NCBI GenBank assembly: GCA_913775525.1
Contig: CAJYLH010000040.1
Location: 1-64,000, forward strand
Direction: 5' to 3'
Length of the DNA: 64,000 bases
Origin: an uncultured Chryseobacterium sp.
GTDB lineage: Bacteria; Bacteroidota; Bacteroidia; Flavobacteriales; Weeksellaceae
Positions 16,719 to 23,644 of this stretch are shown piece after piece. A program made the position numbers and the translations under genes. The notes below the pieces were generated by a model. That model searched no databases and was not told the origin of the DNA. It saw only the letters and a list, made by a program, of their open reading frames with translations. The number at the start of each line of letters is the position of its first letter. Position 1 is the stretch's first letter.

Positions 16719-17062
16719 GTTGTTGTTTGTTATAAGTAATAGGTAATGGGTTATGAGTTATGAGTTATGAGTTATGAGTTATGAGTTAGGAAAGGTAACA
16801 GATCCATGATAAGTGAGATTCAAAATTTAAAATTTATAATCAAAATTTAAAATCCATGATCTCTGTCTCTCATCTATCCGTCTATGATCTCTCATCTAAA
16901 ATCTAAAATTTATGATCTAAAATTTAAAGTTCCCCGTCTATCATCTATCCGTCTATCATCTCTCATCTAAAATTTAAAATCTATAATCTAAAATTCAATA
17001 CGCCTTGTCTCTCATCTATCCATCTCTCATCTCTCATCTAAAATTCAATACATCTCTTTCTC
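16719..17062. repeat. Simple-repeat array inside the cys operon
   Basis: No gene is visible. The stretch contains five exact tandem copies of the heptamer GTTATGA (16750-16784), then a patchwork of two alternating short themes: AT-rich words such as AAAATTTAAAATC and TC-rich words such as TCTCATCTATCCGTC. The same words recur at 21640-21800, 22020-22155 and 23385-23580. It separates cysD from cysN on the same strand. Confidence 0.8.
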
Positions 17063-17968
17063 TCAAAAGTACCCGCCTTTTTTCCGGTCTTCCATAGCAG
17101 CTTCCGTCACGCGGTCGTCAATTCTGGTTTCACCGCGTTCTGAAATCCTGGAAGCAATGATTTCACTGACTACCTCATCGATAGTTTCTGCCGTACTTTC
17201 CACGGCTGCCGTACAGGTCATATCGCCCACGGTTCTGTACCGTACCTTTTTACGGATGATTTCATCAGTTTCGTCAATGCGGATAAAATCTGAGACGGCA
17301 ATGAGCTGTCCGTCGTATTCAATCACTTCGCGGTCATGGGCAAAATAAATTGGCGGAAGCGGAATCTGTTCTTTCCTGATGTAATTCCATACATCCAGTT
17401 CCGTCCAGTTGGAAATGGGGAATACACGCACATTTTCCCCTTTATTGATCCTGCCGTTGTAGATGTCCCATAATTCAGGCCGCTGAAGTTTCGGGTCCCA
17501 TTGCCCGAATTCATCCCGTACCGAGAAGAAACGCTCTTTAGCCCGCGCTTTTTCTTCATCCCTTCTTGCTCCGCCAATGCACGCATCAAACTGGAACTCT
17601 TCAATAGTATCCAGTAAGGTATGGGTCTGCAGCCAGTTCCTGGAAGCAAATTTTCCTTTAGGCTCGGTCAGTTTTTTATTCCTGATGGTATCTTCCACGT
17701 TTCTTACGATAAGTTCGGCACCGATACGCTCAGCGAGCTGATCTCTGAACTGCAATGCCTCCGGAAAATTGTGCCCGGTATCGATATGGACCAATGGAAA
17801 CGGAATTTTCATCGGTGCAAAAGCTTTGATAGCAAGATGGACGAGGGTAATGGAATCTTTCCCTCCGCTGAACAGCAAAGCAGGTTTTTCAAACTGTGCT
17901 GCGACTTCCCGCATAATGTAAATGCTTTCAGCCTCTAGCTGTTCCAGGTAATTAAGTTGGTCGTTCAT
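17063..17968 (-). CDS. cysD: Sulfate adenylyltransferase subunit 2
   Basis: 301 residues, standard for CysD. The PP-loop is LFSGGKDSITLVHLA (about 32-46). Also visible are FPLVHIDTGHNFPEALQFRD (about 57-76) and the C-terminal RYRTVGDMTCTAAVES and DRVTEAAMEDRKKGGYF, which are characteristic of the family. It transfers AMP from ATP to sulfate as the catalytic partner of CysN. It lies 21 bases after cysH and continues the same transcription unit. Confidence 0.95.
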   Translation of the reverse strand: MNDQLNYLEQLEAESIYIMREVAAQFEKPALLFSGGKDSITLVHLAIKAFAPMKIPFPLVHIDTGHNFPEALQFRDQLAERIGAELIVRNVEDTIRNKKLTEPKGKFASRNWLQTHTLLDTIEEFQFDACIGGARRDEEKARAKERFFSVRDEFGQWDPKLQRPELWDIYNGRINKGENVRVFPISNWTELDVWNYIRKEQIPLPPIYFAHDREVIEYDGQLIAVSDFIRIDETDEIIRKKVRYRTVGDMTCTAAVESTAETIDEVVSEIIASRISERGETRIDDRVTEAAMEDRKKGGYF

Positions 17969-17989
17969 AATTTGAGGGTTGTTTATCCG

Positions 17990-18679
17990 TTAACTGTGCA
18001 ATCCGCATTCTTTCTGTGAGGTTTCCCACCACCACCGGCCGGCCCGGGGATTTTCCCCTTCTGCGATGGCTCGGGTACACGGCTGGCAGCCGACGCTGAT
18101 GAATCCTTTTTTATGAAGGGAAAGTTCCTGCACACGGTGATTTTGAAGATAATCCAGCACATCCTGATAGCTCCAGTGCATGAGCGGATTGTATTTATAG
18201 AGCTGCCGTTCTTCATCCCATTCCAGGACAGGCATGTGGCCGCGGTTTTCCGACTGTTCCGCGCGAAGGCCGGTAATCCATACTGTGGCGCTTTCCAGAG
18301 CCCTGTTCAGGGGTTTTACTTTACGGATGTAGCAGCACTCTTTTCTGTGCTCCATGGAATGGTAAAATGCGTTGATGCCTTTTTCATTCACAAACTTCTC
18401 TACATCCGAGGGTTCCGGAAAATAGACCTGCGTCCTGGTTTTGTATTTTGAATTGTTATTGGCAAGAAGTTCATAATGCTCATAAAAAAGCCTTCCGGTA
18501 TCTAGTGTAAAGACTTGTATGGGAAGCTGGTTTTTAAAGATCATATCCGTGATCACCTGGTCTTCCTGTCCCAGTGAGGTAGAGAAAACCACTCCGGAAG
18601 GAAACTTTGAAGCGATAAACTCCAATCCTTCCTCCGGCGGAAGCTCCTTCAATATGTCTGCATCTTCTGTTGAAATCAT
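17990..18679 (-). CDS. cysH: Assimilatory adenylyl-sulfate reductase (CysH family)
   Basis: About 229 residues from the chosen start (MISTED). An upstream in-frame Met at 18703 lies inside the probable -7 element and is unlikely to be used. The protein has the PAPS reductase fold with VVFSTSLGQEDQVI near the N-terminus and LDTGRLFYEHY. Two cysteine pairs, ECCYIRK and GCQPCTRA, indicate a [4Fe-4S] cluster, the mark of APS reductases. That fits the absence of an APS kinase domain in CysN, so APS is probably reduced directly to sulfite. It is the first gene of the cysH-cysD-cysN-permease unit. Confidence 0.9.
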   Translation of the reverse strand: MISTEDADILKELPPEEGLEFIASKFPSGVVFSTSLGQEDQVITDMIFKNQLPIQVFTLDTGRLFYEHYELLANNNSKYKTRTQVYFPEPSDVEKFVNEKGINAFYHSMEHRKECCYIRKVKPLNRALESATVWITGLRAEQSENRGHMPVLEWDEERQLYKYNPLMHWSYQDVLDYLQNHRVQELSLHKKGFISVGCQPCTRAIAEGENPRAGRWWWETSQKECGLHS

Positions 18680-18700
18680 TGATATCTGTTTAGACTTACA

Positions 18701-18745
18701 CAAATATCTGATAAAATAATTATCCTACCAAACAAGTAGACTAAT
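18701..18745 (-). promoter_or_regulatory. cysH promoter with 9-N9-9 inverted repeat
   Basis: The -7 element is GATATTTG on the minus strand (18708-18701), one mismatch from TAnnTTTG. Upstream lies ATTATCCTA (18719-18727), nine bases, then TAGACTAAT (18737-18745). The same arm TAGACTAAT with the same nine-base spacer and a perfect partner ATTAGTCTA occurs at 31612-31638 before the cupin gene. The Rrf2 regulator encoded next door is the obvious candidate binder; this is inference. Confidence 0.6.
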
Positions 18746-18767
18746 TATTGATAAAAAAGGATTTAAA

Positions 18768-19175
18768 TCAGTCGATCAAATCCATCAGTGTTTTTTTCTC
18801 CAGAATATTGAGCGAGGCATCGCGAACCTCGATCAGCACGTCATGCAACCCGCAGTGATCTTCATTGCAGTCATCACATTTTTCGTAAAAATTAAGGCTT
18901 ACACACGGAAGCAGGGCAATAGGTCCGTTCACCAGCCTGATGATTTTTGCCAGCTTCACATTTTCCGGGTTTTCCCTGAAAAAATATCCGCCTCCTTTCC
19001 CTTTTTTACTGTCGAGGATATCCGCTTTTTTAAGTTCAAGCAGGATATTCTCCAGGAATTTCAGAGGAATTTTTTTGTGCTCTGCAATTTCTGAGATCAG
19101 GATAGGGCCTTCATTCCTCTTTTCAACAAGGTATGAAAGTGCCTTAAAAGCATATTGGGATTTTTTAGACAGCAT
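18768..19175 (-). CDS. Rrf2-family transcriptional regulator, probably of sulfur genes
   Basis: 135 residues from MLSKKSQYAFKALSYLV, where the winged helix-turn-helix begins; an upstream in-frame extension to 19307 would run through the promoter and is rejected. The recognition region includes ILISEIAEHKKIPLKFLENILLELKKADIL and the wing KGKGGGYFF. The C-terminal part has four cysteines, PCVSLNFYEKCDDCNEDHCG (about 100-119), spaced unlike the CX5CX5C of IscR, but suited to a metal or Fe-S site or to redox sensing. Its place just upstream of cysH, with a palindrome between, suggests control of sulfate assimilation. Confidence 0.88.
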   Translation of the reverse strand: MLSKKSQYAFKALSYLVEKRNEGPILISEIAEHKKIPLKFLENILLELKKADILDSKKGKGGGYFFRENPENVKLAKIIRLVNGPIALLPCVSLNFYEKCDDCNEDHCGLHDVLIEVRDASLNILEKKTLMDLID

Positions 19176-19180
19176 TACAG

Positions 19181-19211
19181 CAAAAATAAGAAATTTGTTT
19201 TGATGGAGCAA
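19181..19211 (-). promoter_or_regulatory. Promoter of the Rrf2 gene, giving a near-leaderless transcript
   Basis: The minus strand shows TTG (19211-19209), 20 bases, then TATTTTTG (19188-19181), a full -33/-7 match. The ATG begins only five bases after the element, so the mRNA should have almost no leader. This also fixes the start codon. Confidence 0.65.
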
Positions 19212-19331
19212 CGGGAGAATCTTACAAATTTGGAAGTCCAAATGATTAAGGCGGTCAGGAGAAAGGAAGAAAGCACTATTCTTTACCATCGCTGATCTTT
19301 TCCTCATAATATAAGCGGTCTCATTTGCTCC

Positions 19332-19363
19332 TTTGTTTTTCTCCCCTCAAATCACTAAGTTTG
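19332..19363 (+). promoter_or_regulatory. Promoter of the DUF4268 gene, giving a near-leaderless transcript
   Basis: TTTG (19332-19335), 20 bases, then TAAGTTTG (19356-19363). The ATG follows after four bases. Confidence 0.65.
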
Positions 19364-19367
19364 TTTT

Positions 19368-19796
19368 ATGTTCAGCAAACAGGAAGCACAGCAGTTAAAA
19401 AAGGAGTTTTGGACGGCTTTCGGAAAGTCTTTCCCAAGGAAATGGATCTTGTATGACACCAAGATCAAGGATATGTCGTTTAAGTTTTACGCAGACAATA
19501 AAAAGGCCGAAGTTTCGCTGGATATCGAAATGAAAGATGAGGTTTTCCGTAATGCTTACTATGAAAAAATCTGGTCCTTGGAAGATATTTTAAAAGATTT
19601 CATCGGTGATTTCCACAAAGAAGAATATTTTACGATGGAAAACGGAAAGGTCATCAGCAAAATCTGGATCGAGCTTCATGGTGTTTCCATTTTCAATAAA
19701 AATACATGGCAACAGATCTTCGAATTCTTTGTGGACAAGATGGATGGCTTTGAAAGGTTCTACTATGAATATGAAGATTTCATCAAGGATGTTTAG
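19368..19796 (+). CDS. DUF4268-family protein
   Basis: 142 residues, the usual size for the DUF4268 family. Conserved-looking segments are EFWTAFGKSFPRKWILYDTKIKDMSFKF at the N-terminus and IWIELHGVSIFNKNTWQQIFEFFVDKM toward the end. Acidic and aromatic, no signal peptide, probably cytosolic. Function is not known for the family; DUF4268 also occurs as a domain in some restriction-type proteins, but nothing here shows nuclease residues. The next small open frame begins two bases past its stop, so the two are likely cotranscribed. Confidence 0.82.
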   Translation: MFSKQEAQQLKKEFWTAFGKSFPRKWILYDTKIKDMSFKFYADNKKAEVSLDIEMKDEVFRNAYYEKIWSLEDILKDFIGDFHKEEYFTMENGKVISKIWIELHGVSIFNKNTWQQIFEFFVDKMDGFERFYYEYEDFIKDV

Positions 19797-19798
19797 CT

Positions 19799-19939
19799 AT
19801 GGAAATTATTGTTGAGTTGCTGATTCATATGGCTGCCGGAATCCTCAGGTTTCTTACAGAGGTTATTGCTCAGGTAGTCATAGAATGTGCCTTCCGCTCG
19901 TTATGGGATGCCATTCAAAAGGTGTATCATAAATTTTAA
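19799..19939 (+). CDS. Small hydrophobic protein (46 residues)
   Basis: An ATG two bases after the DUF4268 stop opens a 46-codon frame: MEIIVELLIHMAAGILRFLT, then EVIAQVVIECAFRSLWDAIQ, ending KVYHKF. The first 37 residues are a continuous hydrophobic helix with few charges, suggesting a membrane or amphipathic peptide. Tight spacing to the upstream gene supports translational coupling. I know no homologue; short open frames can arise by chance, so confidence is moderate. Confidence 0.5.
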   Translation: MEIIVELLIHMAAGILRFLTEVIAQVVIECAFRSLWDAIQKVYHKF

Positions 19940-19961
19940 TCCTGCTTACTATCTTTTTTAC

Positions 19962-19978
19962 CAAATGGCAAAAGCCGG
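19962..19978 (+). promoter_or_regulatory. Putative Crp/Fnr-type operator upstream of its own regulator gene
   Basis: CAAATGGCAAAAGCCGG lies 28 bases before the regulator ATG. The core GGCA-AA-AGCC is a near-palindrome. The same word with one substitution recurs before the next gene at 20643. Confidence 0.55.
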
Positions 19979-20005
19979 TCTCTTGTCTTTCTCTAAATTG
20001 CACGC

Positions 20006-20575
20006 ATGAAAGAATTATTTGATTTTATCCTGACCTTTGGAAACCTCAATCAGCAGCAAATGGATTTTATTGCAGAAAAATCGAAAGAAATCCATCTCTC
20101 CAAAGATGCATATTTTTCTGAAGCCGGAAAAGTAGCCCGCCGAATCGGATTTATTTATGAAGGCATCCTTCGCGTATGCTATTACAATAACACGGGTGAC
20201 GAAATCACAAAGTATTTTATTGATGAAAACAATCTCGTTGTAGACCTGGAAAGCTTCGATCATGAAATCTGTTCCAGTGCCTACGTACAGGCCGTTACCG
20301 ACTGCAAGATGATTGTTTTTTCAAAAAAAGACTGGACGGAACTTCTGCAGACCATTGTTGGTTTTGATGCTACAGTGCACAAGATCATTTCAAAAGCACT
20401 GATGCAAAAAGTAGAGCGGCGCAGTCCATTGGTTTCTGAAGATGCCACAACCCGCTACCTGAAATTCCTTGACGTATATCCCAATGCAGTCAATCGCATT
20501 CCGCTTTCCTATGTCGCTTCATACCTGGGTATTACCCAGTCTTCTTTGAGCAGGATCAGGAAAGGGGTACGATGA
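20006..20575 (+). CDS. Crp/Fnr-family transcriptional regulator
   Basis: 189 residues. The N-terminal cyclic-nucleotide-binding-like beta-roll spans about 5-120 (IHLSKDAYFSEAGKVARRIGFIYEGILRVCYYN, GDEITKYFIDENNLVVDLESF). It lacks the PRPAARVG-type phosphate cassette of true CRP, so a different ligand is likely. A C-terminal helix-turn-helix (VNRIPLSYVASYLGITQSSLSRIRK) ends the protein. The downstream SDR gene shares its upstream motif, suggesting autoregulation plus control of that gene, a common pairing in flavobacteria. Confidence 0.88.
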   Translation: MKELFDFILTFGNLNQQQMDFIAEKSKEIHLSKDAYFSEAGKVARRIGFIYEGILRVCYYNNTGDEITKYFIDENNLVVDLESFDHEICSSAYVQAVTDCKMIVFSKKDWTELLQTIVGFDATVHKIISKALMQKVERRSPLVSEDATTRYLKFLDVYPNAVNRIPLSYVASYLGITQSSLSRIRKGVR

Positions 20576-20642
20576 ATCGGGCAGGTTTAGAGAGTTGAAG
20601 GGTGTTTGAGTTTTAGAGTTGTGGATCTTTTGTTCTTTTTGT

Positions 20643-20659
20643 CAAATGGCAAATGCCGG
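20643..20659 (+). promoter_or_regulatory. Putative Crp/Fnr-type operator upstream of SDR gene
   Basis: CAAATGGCAAATGCCGG differs by one base from the site at 19962 and has the perfect inverted core GGCA-AA-TGCC. It lies upstream of GAATTTTG (20675-20682), a one-mismatch -7 element. Confidence 0.6.
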
Positions 20660-20712
20660 CTCGGAAAATTGGCGGAATTTTGCTTCAACATTAATTAAAA
20701 ATTAAAAAAGAC

Positions 20713-21450
20713 ATGCAAACCGTACTGATTACCGGAGCCAACAGAAGCATCGGGCTCGAAACCGCAAAACAGCTTTCCAAAAAAGGATTATTGGTCTATT
20801 TAGGAAGCCGCGACCTTGCCAAAGGAGAAGAGATTGTAGAAGATCTTACCGAAAAAGGATTTCAGAATATTAAGGCTATTGAAATAGACGTTACCCATCC
20901 GGTATCTGTTCTCAAAGCCAAAGAGCAAATTGAAGATGAGCAGGGAAAACTGGATATCCTGATCAACAATGCCGGCATTTTAGGGGTTATTCCACAAACT
21001 GCAGAAAGTACGGCTGTTGAAGACATCAAAAACGTTTTCGAAACCAATTTCTTCGGCGTGATCAATGTTACCCAAACGTTCCTGGAACTTTTGAAGAAAT
21101 CTGACCAGCCGAGAATCAGCAATATCACTTCCGGGTTAGGATCCCTTACCCTGCACAGCGATCCTTCATGGAAATACTATCACGTAAAAAATGCGGCCTA
21201 TGGTCCTTCCAAATCCGCTTTGAATGCCTACACTATTGTCCTTGCCTACGAACTTCGGGATCTCCCTTTCAAGGTGAATGTTATTGATCCCGGATATACG
21301 GCAACGGATTTCAATCATCACAACGGGCCGGGATCCGTAGAAAGTGCAGCATCCTTCATCGTTAAACATACCCTGACTGATGAACATGGCCCTACCGGAC
21401 AGTATTTCAGCAATGATATTGAAGATGAGGATGGAATCAGTCCTTGGTAA
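20713..21450 (+). CDS. Short-chain dehydrogenase/reductase
   Basis: 245 residues, classical SDR length. The cofactor motif is TGANRSIG (7-14), the structural NNAG motif is at about 87-90, and the active site YGPSK is near residue 162 with an upstream Ser region NITSGLGSL. Segments such as NVIDPGYTATDFN are typical of carbonyl-reductase-like SDRs. NADP(H) preference is suggested by Arg after the glycine motif but not proven. It is probably controlled by the Crp/Fnr regulator next door through the shared 17-bp motif. A terminator follows. Confidence 0.9.
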   Translation: MQTVLITGANRSIGLETAKQLSKKGLLVYLGSRDLAKGEEIVEDLTEKGFQNIKAIEIDVTHPVSVLKAKEQIEDEQGKLDILINNAGILGVIPQTAESTAVEDIKNVFETNFFGVINVTQTFLELLKKSDQPRISNITSGLGSLTLHSDPSWKYYHVKNAAYGPSKSALNAYTIVLAYELRDLPFKVNVIDPGYTATDFNHHNGPGSVESAASFIVKHTLTDEHGPTGQYFSNDIEDEDGISPW

Positions 21451-21503
21451 TGGGGTTTGGTATTGATGCACCATTTCCTATTTCAATAGGGATTATAATA
21501 TAT

Positions 21504-21529
21504 AAGATGCGTTTATTTAAGCGCATCTT
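21504..21529 (+). terminator. Terminator after the first SDR gene
   Basis: Perfect 8-bp stem AAGATGCG/CGCATCTT with a ten-base loop, followed by TTTTTTG. Confidence 0.85.
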
Positions 21530-21534
21530 TTTTG

Positions 21535-21632
21535 ATACCGTGCTTCCGAAGAAGGAATTTTCCTAATACTCGCAGCGTTTATTTTTTTTAACGCCTTTCT
21601 TTCCCAGGTCGATTTTATATGTCTGTTAATAA
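21535..21632 (+). repeat. Degenerate third copy of the MITE-like element
   Basis: The stretch shares GCTTCCGA, AAGGAATTTTCC and the terminal segment AACGCCTTTCTTTCCCAGGT with the better copies at 21844 and 23194, but lacks the left half. It is a remnant in the same orientation. Confidence 0.6.
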
Positions 21633-21639
21633 TCTTTCA

Positions 21640-21800
21640 CAATTTAAAATTTAAAATCTATAATTTAAAATGCAATATCCATCGTCTATTATCTATCCGT
21701 CTATTATCTCTCATCTGAATCTATAATTTAAAATCTAAAATTCAAATTCCCCCTGTCTCTCATCTATCCGTCTATTATCTCTCATCTAAAATCATTTCCC
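21640..21800. repeat. AT/TC-rich patchwork array
   Basis: Non-coding stretch built from words such as TTTAAAATCTATAATTTAAA and CTCTCATCTATCCGTC, the same vocabulary as in the cysD-cysN gap. No gene seen. Confidence 0.75.
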
Positions 21801-21843
21801 CCGCTTTTTCTTTTGCCTTGAAGCAAAAGAAACAAAAGTTCAA

Positions 21844-22006
21844 GACTGGAAAGAAAGGCTAAAAATAAACGCTGTGCTCTAAAAATTCTAAACTTGTGCA
21901 GATCAGCTATGGCATTGTCTTTGAAGTTCTTGTGCCGCGCTTCGGACAGAAGAATTTTCTTAACGTTCACAGCCTTTATTTTCTTAACGCCTTTCTTTCC
22001 CAGGTC
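21844..22006 (+). repeat. MITE-like element, copy A
   Basis: About 163 bp bounded by related inverted ends: GACTGGAAAGAAAGGC on the left, and on the right GCCTTTCTTTCCCAGGTC, whose complement is GACCTGGGAAAGAAAGGC. The similarity of the ends continues inward (AATAAACGCTGTG against AAATAAAGGCTGTG). A separate perfect hairpin TTTCTTTTGC/GCAAAAGAAA (21807-21832) lies just before it. A directly oriented copy is at 23194. No transposase is encoded; any translated frame here is from the repeat. Confidence 0.7.
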
Positions 22007-22019
22007 GTTTTTATATGTC

Positions 22020-22155
22020 TGTTAATCATCATCTGCTAAAATTCAATGTCTATTATCTATCCGTCTATTATCTTTCATCTAAAATCTAAAATTTAAAATT
22101 TATAATCTAAAATCAATATATGGTCTCTCATCTAAAATCTGTAATCTAAAATCAT
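22020..22155. repeat. AT/TC-rich patchwork array
   Basis: Short repeated words (TCTATTATCTATCCGTC, AAATCTAAAATTTAAAATT) as in the arrays at 16719, 21640 and 23385. No coding potential seen. Confidence 0.75.
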
Positions 22156-22266
22156 CATATCATTTCCTCCTCTTCACGATTCGGTTACATCACCGGTGGA
22201 TTGGGTTAGTTTTTCTGTGCTGCCGCTGCTGATCTTTGTACCATCATTTAAAATAAATATTAGCAA

Positions 22267-23106
22267 ATGGAAACAAACAAAGTATGGTTCGTTACAGGAG
22301 CCTCAAAAGGATTAGGATTTGAGCTGGTTAAAAAATTATTATCGGAGGGATTTCGGGTGGCGGCTACAAGCCGCAGTGTAGATTCTTTGATTTCTTCTTT
22401 CGGGGAAGCGTCAGAAAGTTTCTTGCCATTAGGCATGGATATTACGGATAATTCCGATGTGAAATCTTCCGTTACCAAAACCGTTGAACATTTCGGGAAC
22501 CTGGATGTCATTGTCAATAATGCCGGTTACGGCCAGTTGGGAACGTTGGAAGAACTTACGGATGAAGAAGCCAAAGCGAATTTCGACGTTAATGTTTTCG
22601 GGAGCCTGAATGTGATCCGGAATGCGATGCCATATCTTCGGGAACAGAGATCAGGAAATATCTTCAACATCTCCTCTATTGGCGGTTTTGCAGGAAATTT
22701 TCCGGGTTGGGGAATTTATTGTTCCACTAAATTTGCTGTAGCCGGATTTACGGAAGCTCTGGCGGAAGAAATCCGACCGTTCGGGGTTCATGCAACCGTA
22801 GTGTATCCCGGATATTTCCGTACCGATTTTTTAACCCAGGAATCCGCAAAAACGCCTGCCCATTCGATCGAGGCGTATGAATCGGCAAGGAATTCCGAAC
22901 AGGCGCACCTGAATGAGATCAACGGAAACCAACCGAATGATCCTGTGAAAGCTGCGGAGGCATTGATTGCATTAAGCAAAGAAGCTCATCCGCCGGTACA
23001 TTTCCTGCTGGGCATCGAAACCCAGGAGTTCCTGAATAACAAGATTGAAGCGATTACGAAAGATGCGAAGGCCTGGGAAAACCTGACGGTATCTACGGCT
23101 ATTTAA
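22267..23106 (+). CDS. Short-chain dehydrogenase/reductase between repeat copies
   Basis: 279 residues. Cofactor motif TGASKGLG (10-17), NNAGYGQLG (about 87-95), catalytic Ser in NISSIGG and YCSTK (about 157-161). The C-terminal extension of about 30 residues is common in the SDR subgroup often annotated as oxidoreductase/KR-like. It differs clearly from the SDR at 20713, so this is not a recent duplication. It is flanked by directly repeated MITE-like elements (21844, 23194) and AT-rich arrays, which could have brought it in or could mobilise it. The divergent spacing leaves it as a single-gene unit. Confidence 0.9.
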   Translation: METNKVWFVTGASKGLGFELVKKLLSEGFRVAATSRSVDSLISSFGEASESFLPLGMDITDNSDVKSSVTKTVEHFGNLDVIVNNAGYGQLGTLEELTDEEAKANFDVNVFGSLNVIRNAMPYLREQRSGNIFNISSIGGFAGNFPGWGIYCSTKFAVAGFTEALAEEIRPFGVHATVVYPGYFRTDFLTQESAKTPAHSIEAYESARNSEQAHLNEINGNQPNDPVKAAEALIALSKEAHPPVHFLLGIETQEFLNNKIEAITKDAKAWENLTVSTAI

Positions 23107-23193
23107 TATTCTTTTGTCTTAAAATCGAAAATTCGATATTGTCAAACAGAAGAAATAAGATTGCCTCCGTAAAGTCGGTGAATTTCACTTCAA

Positions 23194-23357
23194 GACCAGA
23201 GAGAAAGGCTAAAAGTAAACGTTGTGCTTTAAAAATTCTAAACTTGCGCGGATCAGCTATGGTCACTGTCTTTGAAATTTTTGTGCCGCGCTTCGGACAG
23301 AAGAATTTTCTTAACGCTCACAGCCTTTATTTTCTTAACGCCTTTCTTTCCTAGGTC
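23194..23357 (+). repeat. MITE-like element, copy B
   Basis: About 164 bp, same orientation as copy A and nearly identical in its interior (CTTCGGACAGAAGAATTTTC and flanks). Inverted ends are GACCAGAGAGAAAGGC and GCCTTTCTTTCCTAGGTC. The shared sequence continues beyond the right end into TTTATATGTCTGTT, as in copy A. Confidence 0.7.
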
Positions 23358-23384
23358 GATTTTATATGTCTGTTGATCATCATC

Positions 23385-23580
23385 TGTCAAAATTCAATGT
23401 CTATTATCTTTCATTTAAAATTTAAAGTCCTCTGTCTATTATCTATCCGTCTATCATCTTTCATCTAAAATTTAAAATCTATAATTTAAAATTCAAAGTC
23501 CTCTGTCTCTCATCTATCCGTCTATAATCTCTCATCTAAAATCTATAATTTAAAATTTAAAATCAATATATGGTCTCTCT
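23385..23580. repeat. AT/TC-rich patchwork array
   Basis: Alternating words such as TCTATCATCTTTCATC and AAAATCTATAATTTAAAATT fill the gap before the AraC gene. No gene seen in 23107-23644 apart from the MITE-like element. Confidence 0.75.
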
Positions 23581-23644
23581 TCAAATCCAGATTTCACATC
23601 CAAAATAAAAGAATGCGTTCATTTTAATTTAATTAAATAACTTA

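Noticed and set aside
21782-21970. 62-codon minus-strand frame
   Set aside because: It lies across the MITE-like element and its flanking hairpin; the translation is that of the repeat, not a conserved protein.
20713-23106. The two SDR genes as a recent duplication
   Set aside because: Their sequences differ throughout, including active-site context (YGPSK against YCSTK) and C-terminal length, so they are only distant paralogues.
23107-23140. Terminator after the second SDR
   Set aside because: The ATCGAA/TTCGAT hairpin is short and lacks a T-run; too weak to call.
23139-23354. 71-codon plus-strand frame
   Set aside because: It overlaps MITE-like copy B; same reason as above.
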